A stretch of 64,000 nucleotides of DNA. Origin: Microvelia longipes (Eukaryota > Arthropoda > Insecta > Hemiptera > Veliidae). The position numbers and the translations under genes are program-made. Under the pieces are notes generated by a model, which was not told where the DNA came from, searched no databases, and saw only the letters and a list, made by a program, of their open reading frames with translations. Of this stretch, positions 37,594 through 48,200 are shown piece by piece. The stretch covers positions 3,016,987 through 3,080,986 of the forward strand of contig JACMZG010001914.1 in the NCBI GenBank assembly GCA_018340805.1. Reading direction: 5' to 3'. Position 1 is the stretch's first letter. Each line of letters begins with the position of its first letter.

Positions 37594-38871
37594 TTAAATT
37601 ATACAAACAACTTTCATCCTACAATCCCTTTTTGTATGATTTAATTTCAAACAAACAAAGCAGGCACCTTTCCTTTTAACTGCATCCTCCTTCTCCTGAT
37701 ACGACATTTTACGAGCAGCAAAACAATCCACACTTAGGTGTGTGCCTGTCGAACAAAAAATGCAACTGCTTTTACCCTTAGGCTTGTTTTCCATGTTCAT
37801 TAAACCTGAAGCGATGGAACATGCTTCTTCATTGAACCACTTTCAATGCCCTTTCTCTCCATCTTTTTTTGTCACTCCTCCAGTCTTTATACCAAAACAG
37901 AGTTGGCTAGAGTTATCCTCTCTTCATTTTTTACCTCCGACTCCAGAAACTTCATTAAGTTGATTAATCTATTTTCGAGGTTTGATGATACAGTTGTCTC
38001 CTCTTCGCTAAAGGAACTCCTTTGCCAGGCTTTCAATATGTCAGCAGGCAAACAACTTCCACTAGTGGAAATAAAATTGCCGAGCAATTTCCAGACTTGA
38101 CCCCGAGCGTCTCCAAAGCACGTAGTTGGGTCTCAATTCTATCAAAAAGTGAACCCAGATCCATAGGCTTAGAATTATTGAGATTACTCAATATTAATTT
38201 GAGCAATTCTCTGATATACACCTCAATTAATAATTCAGGCCTCCCAAAGCGTGCTTTAAGTGATTCAATTGCCTTGGGGTAATTTTCATCAGTGGGGGGA
38301 TAACCTGAGACTAGCGTATACGCCTTGGACTGGGGCTTCAGAAACTGCAATAGGATTTGAAACTTATCCCCCGGCTCGATATCATTGTTGACATGGATTC
38401 TTTCATATTGCCCCCAGAAATTAACCCACTCTAAAAGATCTCCTGAGTATGGAGTCACCTTAATAGGAGGTAACTTAAGCTTGTGTTTTTACTAACACTA
38501 TAGCTTTCAGAAATATTATCTTGAACAGCTAATTTTGCATTATTTAAGATCTTTTGTACCTTGACACTTAAAGCGTTGAATTTAAGGCTATATTCCTCAG
38601 TCTTAGAGACCTCCTCATCGAGCTCCTTGGACAGTTCCTCTAAGCTTCTTTCCTCCGTATCTTCCGCAACTTCCTTCTCTATTAAGAGAGACATCACCTC
38701 GTTATCACATGTTTTAAGGGTCTCAAACTTTTCCTTTAAGGAAAGTTCTAATCCTTCGATACTCTCGAGATCCTTCTCAACTTCCTGCAGTTCATCAGTC
38801 AACAACCCAGCAAGCCGCGTAAAGGCTGCTCTATGAGCCGCTCTTAACTTTTTCAAGCTCTTTATATCCAT
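37594..38871 (-). pseudogene. BEL gag region (frames broken)
   Basis: The frame 38871-38455 begins MDIKSLKKLRAAHRAAFTRL and is coiled-coil-like. 38458-38033 continues with the BEL gag signature (YSGDLLEWVNFWGQYE, then KARFGRPELLIEVYI). 38087-37887 and 37800-37594 follow in other frames. The last has two zinc knuckles, both C-x2-C-x4-H-x4-C (CIFCSTGTHLSVDC and CFVCLKLNHTKRDC). BEL elements normally have one continuous gag-pol frame, so the three or more shifts mark decay or assembly errors; the clean LTRs favour the latter. Confidence 0.8.
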
Positions 38872-38984
38872 AATAACAAATAAATAAATAGTTCACAACC
38901 ACAATAAACTCAGATAAAAAACCAGACAAACCACAAAACAAAATGACCGGCACCAAGTTAAGCTTTTGGAAACCCTGAAAAAAG

Positions 38985-39001
38985 TCCTGTCACGGTCGCC
39001 A
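38985..39001 (-). promoter_or_regulatory. Primer-binding site
   Basis: TGGCGACCGTGACAGGA on the minus strand, five bases inside the 5' LTR. It starts with TGG, complementary to a tRNA CCA end, and matches the usual position for a BEL primer site. I did not assign the tRNA. Confidence 0.7.
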
Positions 39002-39006
39002 TAAAA

Positions 39007-39255
39007 TGTTACGCACAGTAACCCAGAAAAGAAAATGTAATACTTATTACAAAAGTAAAACACAACACTATTTTCCAAAATTTAACTTGGTTAATTATAA
39101 TTTATTAAAACATAAAACAACGTGATTCTAACCGGAAAAACAAGAGAGAGTCCACACTGATTATAAAAATTCCCTAACTTTACAAAATCAGTGTTGCCAC
39201 TCCAAAAATATATTTTCTAAAGTAAGGGGGGTCGCCAGGTGCCTGGGCCTCCACA
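39007..39255 (-). repeat. 5' LTR (right on the plus strand)
   Basis: 249 bp, same termini as the left LTR. As the 5' LTR of a minus-strand element it should hold the promoter. Confidence 0.93.
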
Positions 39256-39260
39256 TATTC

Positions 39261-40594
39261 CAAGACCTGCATATGTGCAAACGATTCATCGCATTACGAG
39301 CATAAAGGTGGCAGGGAAAACAGTTAAAAACCGACTAACTCAATTTTTTGCACTAAAAAAATATCTATAAGTATCTGTATATAAATATATAGCTGTATAT
39401 TAGAGCTACTATCTAACTTTTTATTGGATAGAAAACAAACATTTTTAAGCCACAAAAGCTTGAGTCTTTATTTTTATGTATCAATTTTATTTATTTTTTT
39501 TATTCTTGTAAATAGTTTACTTTCAATTCATATTTATTATTTTTACTCTAAACAAGATCTCAATAGGTGAAGATTTATATTTGATAAAAGTTTGTATTTT
39601 GTTGTACAAAATATTAAAGTATTTATTTAATAGTTCAATTTATATCAAATGACATGTATTTTGTACATTCCGTTTATTAGGAAATCGTTGAAATCGAAAA
39701 ACCATCATATTATGTTGACACTTAGCACTTATTTATCCCTTCTAATAATAAACTAATAAATTCAAAGATAAATATATAATATAAGTACTATATTCTCTGA
39801 TTTCGTTGGATCTCTTTGAAAAAACTACATCAATTGGTATAAGTACATAGATGGATAACCGCTAAAACATAAACCGCTTTTTTACTGTTTGATAATCAAG
39901 CGATGAAGTTGAAGGTAAGCATTGCGAATCCGATTAGGTAAGGAAAAGTTCAGACCTGGTCCTATTCGATTTATCTAAAATTTGACAAAAATTATAAAAC
40001 TGTTCTGGCTTGCTTGTTATTAAGTGGGTCAATGTGTTTTAGAATTGATTTAAAAAACAGTTATATTTGCTTAAAACCTTAGAATAATACTAATATAGAA
40101 GAAGCACAGGACCGTAAACACAATGTAATTCCACTGATAACACGAAAGCCGGTTGACTGGTGGTCATAAGTAAGGGTACCATCCTAACAACAAAACATTA
40201 TTTTAAATATGTGTCATGAATATCAATTAATAAGGAAGATTGTAAAGAACAAATATAAAAACTTAAAACACCTGCTGAGTATTTAATAAAACCGGTCTTA
40301 GATGGCAAAAGGATACCGGAATACAAGAATCTACATTTAGTTGTTGAGGGCTACTTTTAATATAACTTTAATTAAAAACGTTAAACTAAAATTTTAAATG
40401 CTTAAAATATTATCATGCACCGATATTTAAATTGGTATTTTATAAATAATCAATCATTAATTAATAATAGAACATAATAATGCAACCGGAAGTATTGCCA
40501 ACTTTTTTATAAGAAAATTGTATATTGTTAGGGTGGCAGCATTACTTAAGACCACCAGTGAACCGCCTTTCGTGTTATCAGTAGTGCTCCTTTC

Positions 40595-40662
<68 letters not shown>

Positions 40663-41482
40663 ATATTTAAAGCTTAACCCGATTTTAATTTATCTTTTTT
40701 CAAATCACATGACAAGTGTTTGAATGGAAGAATACTCTCCAACATGGTACACCTATTATATTTTTGGATAATACCTCATACCTTTGGTTCCATGAAATTT
40801 AAAAAGTGGGATAATTAGAAGTTTACAAAATTGAAACCACCAAATTAATTTAAAATGCCAACAGAAAGAGGACAATCATAGCGAAGGAGAAAAATAGCTG
40901 AAGCAGACTAGTTGGGGCTAAAAATACCACGGACCCTTCGTGCGATGAAAATTCTCTACGATTTAATAATATTAAATTTTATCCCAAAGCAATGCTAACA
41001 CAAAGCTCGGGCCCCGGATAGGCCCTGAACTGGCCTACAGAACCCTTAGCATATCTGTGGTTTCAGACCTTTTTTCGCTCCCTTTTTGTTAGACAAATAA
41101 AATTACCTCTTTTGGAAAAGGGACGTTATGGAAAATTGTGGAAACGAAATTTTCCCTCTATCAGCCAACGCAAATGTTTAATTAAAATTTTATATTCATA
41201 GCGAATTATTAAAGGAAATTGTTGTTTTAGAATAAAAATTGAATAAAATTATTTTGCTTTTCCATAAAGAAAATATAATCACGGACTAAAATATTTGATT
41301 TAATCAGGACACTAGATTTTCTTGTTTTTTCTACAATTATTTTTCATCGTTTATATTTTAGATTTAAAATTGAATAATTTAAATAAATTTAAAAAATTTA
41401 ACCACTGAGTGAAGTAAATAACCTTCATTTAAAAATAACCATCTTGAAATTCAAATAACCACCAACAGCAAGTAGTAACTTA
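39261..41482. other. AT-rich intergenic DNA, no gene
   Basis: Only a foldback (40132-40584) and an AT microsatellite (about 40597-40660) are recognisable. Confidence 0.55.
40132..40584. mobile_element. Foldback element with ~60-bp arms
   Basis: Left ctgataacacgaaagccggt then actggtggtcataagtaag is repeated inverted at 40529-40584 (cttaagaccaccagtg, ctttcgtgttatcag). The interior is non-coding. Confidence 0.7.
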
Positions 41483-42390
41483 CAATACGGGCTGAAACAC
41501 CAATTTTACTAATACGGGCTGAAACACCAATTTTACTAATACGGGCTGAAACACCAATTTTACTAATACGGGCTGAAACACCAATTTACTATACGGGCTG
41601 AAACACCAATTTTACTAATACGGGCTGAAACACCAATTTTACTAATACGGCTGAAACACCAATTTTACTAATACGGGCTGAAACACAATTTTACTAATAC
41701 TGGGGGTACGGGAAACACCAATTTTTACTAATACGGGCTGAAACACCAATTTTACGGGCTACCAATTTTTTAATACGGGCTGAAACACCAATTTAACTAA
41801 TACGGGCTGAAACACCAATTTTACTATACGGGCTGATACTGAACACCACGGGCTACAATTTACTAATACGGGCTGAAACACCAATTTTATAATACGGGCT
41901 GAAACACCAATTTAACTAATACGCTGAAACACAATTTTACTAATACTGAAACACAATTTTACTATACGGGCGAATACGGCTGAAACACCAATTTTACTAA
42001 TACGGGCTGAAACACCAATTTTACTAATACGGGCTGAAACACCAATTTTACTAATACGGGCTGAAACACCAATTTTACTAATACGGGCTGAAACACCAAT
42101 TTTACTAATACGGGCTGAAACACCAATTTACTAATACGGGCTGAAACACAATTTTACTAATACGGCTGAAACACCAAATTTACTATACGGGCTGAAACAC
42201 CAATTTACTAATACGGGCTGAAACACCAATTTTACTAATACGGCTGAAACACCAATACAAACACCAATTTAACTAATACGGGCTGGGCTGAAACACCAAT
42301 TTTACTAATACGGGCTGAAACACCAATTAACTAATACGGGCTGAAACACCAATTTTACTAATACGGGCTGAAACACCAATTTTACTAATA
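41483..42390 (+). repeat. 27-bp tandem satellite array
   Basis: More than 30 copies of aatacgggctgaaacaccaa plus ttttact. Spacing is regular at both ends and disturbed by deletions in the middle (about 41690-41960). No unique spacers, so it is not a CRISPR array. Confidence 0.95.
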
Positions 42391-42493
42391 ACAAGGATAC
42401 TTAGATTATTGTCATTATTAATGGTTACCAATATTGGTATAAGTTGAATAGTATTGGTCAGAAAAGGTGAGCCATAAACAATATGGTTCAGTA

Positions 42494-42510
42494 GGGGGGG
42501 GGGGGGGGGG
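42494..42510 (+). repeat. Poly-G run (17 bases)
   Basis: An uninterrupted G run in AT-rich DNA; length may be unreliable. Confidence 0.8.
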
Positions 42511-42606
42511 AGTAGCAGACTATTCTTTTCTTACAGTTTTATGCAAAACTTTGACTAGAAAATTGAAATCTTGTCTACAATTTAGATTTGATAAACAATT
42601 CAATAT

Positions 42607-42841
42607 TTGTGCGAGAGACACCTAGGAAATGTAACAAGCAATATGCAATGCTACATCTGGGAACTGTCCCATCATTCGACATTCGCCATCATTGATGGCT
42701 CGACATAATGTCATGTCCCACTCTGTTTCGTTACGTCTAACTCATCAGGGCGCCGACAGAGCCTGAACTCACTCTGACCTTCAATTAATTCCGAAGAATA
42801 TAATGTGAAGTACTTACCAGAGACGAGCGGTGCACTCTTAC
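42607..42841 (-). mobile_element. Hammerhead-bearing dispersed repeat, copy B
   Basis: Close match to 8918-9155 over about 235 bp, minus sense. It faces copy C (42872-43206), so the two form a large inverted pair. Confidence 0.75.
42721..42761 (-). ncRNA. Hammerhead ribozyme core, copy B
   Basis: Same layout as at 9033-9073, but the stem III 5' strand reads CUCUGU and pairs perfectly with ACAGAG (6 bp). CUGAUGA, GAAA, stem II with GACG loop, GUC triplet and GGCGCC stem I are all intact. Confidence 0.75.
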
Positions 42842-42871
42842 CGCCATCATGCATGGCAAGCAAAACATATA

Positions 42872-43206
42872 TCATTTGATACTACCGAGTTTTGCAAAAC
42901 ATGAATAGTTGACACAATAGAATTGTGCGAGAGACACCTAGGAAATGTAACAAGCAATATGCAATGCTACATCTATGAAGGTCAGAGTAAGTTCAGGCTC
43001 TGTCGGCGCCCTGATGAGTTAGACGTAACGAAACAGAGTGGGACATGACATTACGTCGAGCCATCAATGATGACAAATGTCGAATGATGGAACAGTTCCC
43101 AAATGTAGCATTGCATATTGCTTGTTACATTTCCTAGGTGTCTCTCGCACAATTATATTGTGTCAACTATTCATGTTTTGCAAAACTCGGTAGTATCAAA
43201 TGATAT
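42872..43206 (+). mobile_element. Hammerhead-bearing repeat, copy C, in foldback form
   Basis: The ends atcatttgatactaccgagt ... with gttgacacaat, ttgtgcgagagacacc and aatgtaacaagcaatatgca, are repeated inverted at 43110-43206, giving arms of about 100 bp. The interior (about 42976-43110) is the hammerhead part in plus orientation, lacking the first ~60 bases of the other copies. A detached end fragment is at 49323-49353. Confidence 0.75.
42998..43038 (+). ncRNA. Hammerhead ribozyme core, copy C
   Basis: CUCUGUC at 42998-43004, GGCGCC 43005-43010, CUGAUGA 43011-43017, stem II GUUA/UAAC with GACG loop 43018-43029, GAAA 43030-43033, CAGAG 43034-43038. The predicted cleavage is after C43004. 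Confidence 0.75.
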
Positions 43207-43374
43207 ATATTCAATATTGTTTATCAATTTAATAAAACTTATTGAATAACTTATTCAATAAGTTTTGGTAAAAACTATTGTTAGCGTCCCTAAAATGAAA
43301 ATAGATATAATGACCTCTTCATTATTTTTAACAAATCACACGGCCCTTAACATGTTATACTTATAAAAATATTG

Positions 43375-44000
43375 GCTACAGGATACCTCGGAACTTTTCC
43401 TCATCAATTCGCTACTCTCATCTTACCTACTTCGGACTCGCTTCGCTCGACCTCATAATATAAAATTAGCTAAATTTAAAACTGCAAGTCGTCTTCCGAC
43501 TCGCTTCGCTTGTCCTCAGATAGTAAATACATCCGTTTCATTCTTAGAGGTCACCCATACAGTACTGACCACGCTCAATGTTGCTTAACTTTTAGGATCC
43601 AACAAAAATCATGGATATACTTGTTGTATTAAAACGATACTCGGTGCACTTATTTATTACGTAAAGGTATAAACTTGCACTGAATTTCAACTAAATTGGA
43701 TTATTTTACTTTTTTTTAAGAAACCTGCATAATTCATCTGATAAAAATTGAATTAATGCTGATGATAAGGTGAAACTTGGCACATATGTTAGTCTAATAA
43801 ATGGCAACATACGTTTCAAATCTCTATCTGATTGCAATTTTTTTTCGCGACCGACAACTTTGTAAAAACTACTCAGGAGGTTTTAAAAGCACCTGAAATG
43901 GATCGTTCCATTTGGAATGGATCGTTACATTTGGAATGGATCGTTGCAATAAAAATACTTTTCCTATATACCTACGGTATAAATGAGGAAAAGTAAAAAC
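43375..44000 (-). mobile_element. 5S-like dispersed element, copy 4
   Basis: Minus-strand copy. It begins cttttcctcatttataccgt at about 44000 and ends with gatgagg-like and gaggtatcc sequence near 43385. The 5S-like core lies at 43592-43547: gttaagcaacattgagcgtg, gtcagtac, gtatgggtgacc. Downstream come two gagcgaagcgagtcgg tracts. Confidence 0.7.
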
Positions 44001-44508
44001 AAATACAAGAAGAAGAATAATTGTAACAAGAAATAATTTTTATTTATACAAAACATCATTTATGTACTTATTTATATACTTGGTAAATGGTTAGCAGGAG
44101 GATATGGATGATACCAAAGCAAGGAGACTCCAGTCCCCCAGTTTAGTGTAGTCCAGTACGCTTTTATCTAATGTATGAAAACATTTGCCAGTTCAACCTA
44201 ATCAAATCGCAATCGTAAAAACCATAGCAATCAAAAATGTCACATTGATAGCTCGCGTTTCTCTTGTAATAAAGAATTTTATATTATCATTTAAATCAAC
44301 AACTAATACCGAATATTTAAAGTTTTTAGCGGTCAAATCTAGTCTTCAAGTTTTGGACGAAACTTTAACTTGGAATATGATATGTTGGCTACAATCTAGA
44401 TTCAATGAACAATATAATTAACACTAGCAATAATAAATCAACAATTAATCCCTGATATTTAATTGCTAATGTTTAACAGTCAATAATCAAGAACTAATGA
44501 TATATATT

Positions 44509-44565
<57 letters not shown>

Positions 44566-44568
44566 TAT

Positions 44569-44616
<48 letters not shown>

Positions 44617-44642
44617 CATACATTCATATTTATATATATATA

Positions 44643-44674
<32 letters not shown>

Positions 44675-45130
44675 ATATATGCGACATATTACACGCGAAA
44701 TAACAATAATTTGGCCGCAAAGTAGCCTCATGTATGGGTGAGTTCCACGAAGTGTCCTTTAGCACTGACTCCGCGTAGCGTCTGACAGACCGAAGGTTTC
44801 TTGTAGCAGTACGCACACAAGATGAAAATATCTGATCCAACAAGAAAGTTGAGTGCTTCATTTATGTATGCTCTGCTTCAATCAAATTATCTATTATTAC
44901 ATAAACCTTTAATATCGGTTAGATAAATATTACAGTTAATTTAAATTTACTATTAAAATTTTATCAAATTCCAACATAATTAAAAGAGATTTAAATCAGT
45001 ACGAGAATTGAACCATTAATTCTTTCTTTTTTTAAATTTATTAAACTTTCCATTATTTTTGACCTTTTATCATCAATGGCGAGGGGGTTATAGACCGGAG
45101 TATTTTGATAAATTACACATACTATTACAA
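44001..45130. other. Intergenic, AC/AT microsatellite, no gene
   Basis: (CA)n at 44509-44534 passes into a long AT tract to about 44682. Frames at 44185-44421 and 44508-44861 have no recognisable features. Confidence 0.6.
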
Positions 45131-45138
45131 CCAGAGGG

Positions 45139-45145
45139 TATAATA
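45139..45145 (+). promoter_or_regulatory. Candidate TATA box of the hexamerin gene
   Basis: TATAATA, 65 bases before the ATG, would put the start near 45168-45175 (ttagtactggg). That gives a short 5' UTR, plausible for an abundantly expressed storage protein. An upstream intron cannot be excluded. Confidence 0.35.
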
Positions 45146-45203
45146 GAGACTGATAGTAGCGATTCTAATTTAGTACTGGGTCCAATAAGGTACTCCAAAC
45201 ATC

Positions 45204-48200
45204 ATGAAGGTGATTTTAGCATTGGCGCTGTTCGTATCAGTGGCTTTTGCCATTGAGCCTGATGTAACAATTAAGAAAGGTACTTTAAAGCAGGTTGAAA
45301 TAAAAGACTGCTTAAAGCATTACTTGTTTAAAGCATAACATTATTAAGCATTTAGACATTAATCAGCTAAAGCATTAAGTAAGTGAAAACTTAAGCTCTA
45401 TAAGTAAAAAATTGCAAATCATCCTGTAGCCTTTAAAGCTTTAACATAATTATACATTATAACTAAAGAATAAAGCACTAACTTACTATATAGAAACATG
45501 CTAGCAGTCTTTTTCTTCTTCTTGTTCTTTTGATTATTATTTTCATTTACTAAATAAAAATATGAGATGATAGGGGCGAAGAAACCAGCTTAATCCAATG
45601 TAAAATTAACCCTCTGAACATGGTTTCACCGCCCCCCACAGCAGACGAGAATAGGAGGCAAAATTGAGCTCCTTGATAAATATTTTTACCGCTGTTAGGG
45701 GTGGCAGGATCATTAGATAAGTACATAATCTAGATTGTCATTACTATCTATTTTACCTGTATCTAATTAATTAGCAAATGACTTATCCATTTAATATTTT
45801 ATTCCTTTGTAGTTTTCTATTTATCTATATTTTTTAATTAACTATTATTATATAATCGAAGAATCAGCTACCGTCACAACAGCAAGTAACGACGGTAGCT
45901 GATTCTTCGATTGCTTCTTCAACTTGCGATAAATACAACCTTTTTAATAGTATTATATATTTTCTTCCAAACATTTATCTTTAAGAATTTAAAATTTCTC
46001 TCAAAAGTGCAATCATAGGATTGTTCCTTTAAGTCCTTCCAAGCCACTACTACTGCATTAGCTCTAATATTTGTAACAATTTTTTTGCCATACTCAATAA
46101 AAAAATATATAAAAATACTAACATGTTGACGAATTTTTATTCTTAAAACGCTTATGAAGTTGTTTGGATAAAATGAATGGGTAGAGGAAGTAGGAGGGAT
46201 AGATTCCCCTTAGCATCTTGATTCTTGACACTAAACTTATATGTATACAAACATATAAGTTTTTATAAGTTTTAACGAATTCGCTATGCCCTCCCTACTT
46301 CGAACAAGCTTCGCTCGTCCTTGTTGTCGTACCGAATATATAAGTCGGTACATTTTTTGCAACGCGTCCTGCGATTTCCATTGCCCATTCTTAGGTAGAA
46401 AATTCGTTCCTTTTATAACTCGCGGTCACCTATTCAGGCATTGGAAAAGCTTCGATGCTGCCTAACTTTTATGATCCAACAGAAACCAAAGATATATTTG
46501 TCGTATTGAAACGAAACTTAATGTACTTATTTATTACGTTAAGGTATACACGTGTACCAAATTTTAACTTATTGGGTTATTTTATGATTTTTTACATTTT
46601 TTTAAAGCACGTACAAAAGTTTTCTGATAAAAAATAAAGTAATGCTGATAATGATATAGGTACATGCGGCCAAATTTCAATCCGATTGCAATATTTTTTC
46701 GTTTTTCATGTATTTTTTTTTTAATTTTTGTTGTTATTATTGTGAATAAATTACGTCATAAAAAATATTTTACGGATAGCACAACTACACCTATAGACTG
46801 ATTTTTGTACAAAGTTTCAACTCTCTAGCTTATACACTGGTGGTTACGAGTCACACACACAGACAATTGTGAAAACTACTTAGGAGGTCTTAAAACACAA
46901 GAAACGGAAAATTTCAGTGACATCACGGTTTCGGGCTTTTTGCAAACATAATACTTGTCCTATGCACCTACGGTATAAATGATGAAAAGTAAAAATGAAA
47001 CTTAAAAATGGTGTTAAAACAAGGTGTTATGTATAAAGGTAGATTTTAAGATAAATTGATTGAAACCGGTTTTAGCTCAATCAAACCAACATTTTTAAAT
47101 AGGACCATATTCCATATATATGTATACATTTATGTCTATGGCTTCTACCACAGTTCATCGGTCCAACGGTACTAAAGAATAAGGAGGTGTTTCAAATCCT
47201 AAGGACGAGCGAAGCAAGTCCGATTTAGAAGATGATTATAGCGCATCTTATAAGAATTAATATTATAAGGAGTAATGTTTCGAGGTACCCCATACCTAAT
47301 GTTTTTATTTATATACTACGACCTAAAACGTTTTAGGTAAACGATTCCCCCCTCTACATCTGTCATCTAAACAATCTTATATGCTTTACTTTTTGATCAA
47401 AATTTTCAAAAACAACTTAGGACAAAACTTCATCTAAATATTGCGTTTTTTTTATTATTATTTTTTTTTCAATGGTTTGTGAGGCTATTCACAACTAAGG
47501 TGGTTAAGCCCTTTTATTTTTTTTTTTTTATTATTCTCATAGAATTGAAGCCGTTCGTTGTAGACTTCTATTCTAATAAAACTTTATTAAAATAGAATTT
47601 AAACAACAAATAGTATAATGGTAACGAAAGAAGTTAAAAATAAATTTGCTAAAAATATATGTATTATGTCTAGAATAGTAGGTGGGAATGAGAAAGAGTA
47701 AGATTGAAAAAGCTGCTAAAATTGTCTTAAATATGGCACTGTCCTTGCTTTGAATTTCTATAAAACCAAAGTAATAATGCAATGTAACTACCCCATGTTA
47801 TATTATCAATCCTCATAACCAAAGTAATAATGCAATGTAACTACCCCCTTTATATATGATCAATCCTCATGACTAAAGTAATAATGCAATGTTACTACCT
47901 CATACTATATTATCAATCCTCATAACCAAAGTAAAATGCAATGTAACCCATGCTATATTATCAATCTCATAACCAAAGTAATAAGCAATGTAACTACCCC
48001 ATGCTATATTATCAATCCTCATAGCCAAAGTAATAATGCAATGTAACTACCCCGTTGCTATATTATCAATCCTCATAACCAAATATACTCTAAAACCCAT
48101 GATCAATCTTGGGTTTTTTCGTCCATCACATATAACTTCTATGGGTGAAGTTATTTTTATTGAGAAAGTTGACTTTTTAAATTATTTTAAGCGAAGTGAA

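Larger units (their letters stand above)
29887..39255 (-). mobile_element. BEL/Pao LTR retrotransposon
   Basis: Two ~250-bp LTRs (29887-30137 and 39007-39255), both TG...CA, are flanked by the 5-bp target-site duplication tattc (29882-29886 and 39256-39260). On the minus strand, order is LTR, primer-binding site, gag with two zinc knuckles, aspartic protease, reverse transcriptase, RNase H, integrase, purine tract, LTR: the BEL/Pao order. No env frame is seen. A 2.6-kb part (RNase H to element 3' end) occurs twice, joined at an N at 33232; without it the element would be about 6.7 kb, normal for BEL. Frames are broken by small indels. Confidence 0.95.

Noticed and set aside
41483..42390. Possible CRISPR array (27-bp repeats), likewise 27240-27895 and 61868-62131
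   Set aside because: Head-to-tail units without spacers, in an animal genome: satellites.
42994..43075. Type I hammerhead fold with stem I GGCUC/GAGCC outside the core
   Set aside because: It needs a 10-base insertion between stem I and CUGAUGA; the open-stem-III fold fits the consensus without insertions.
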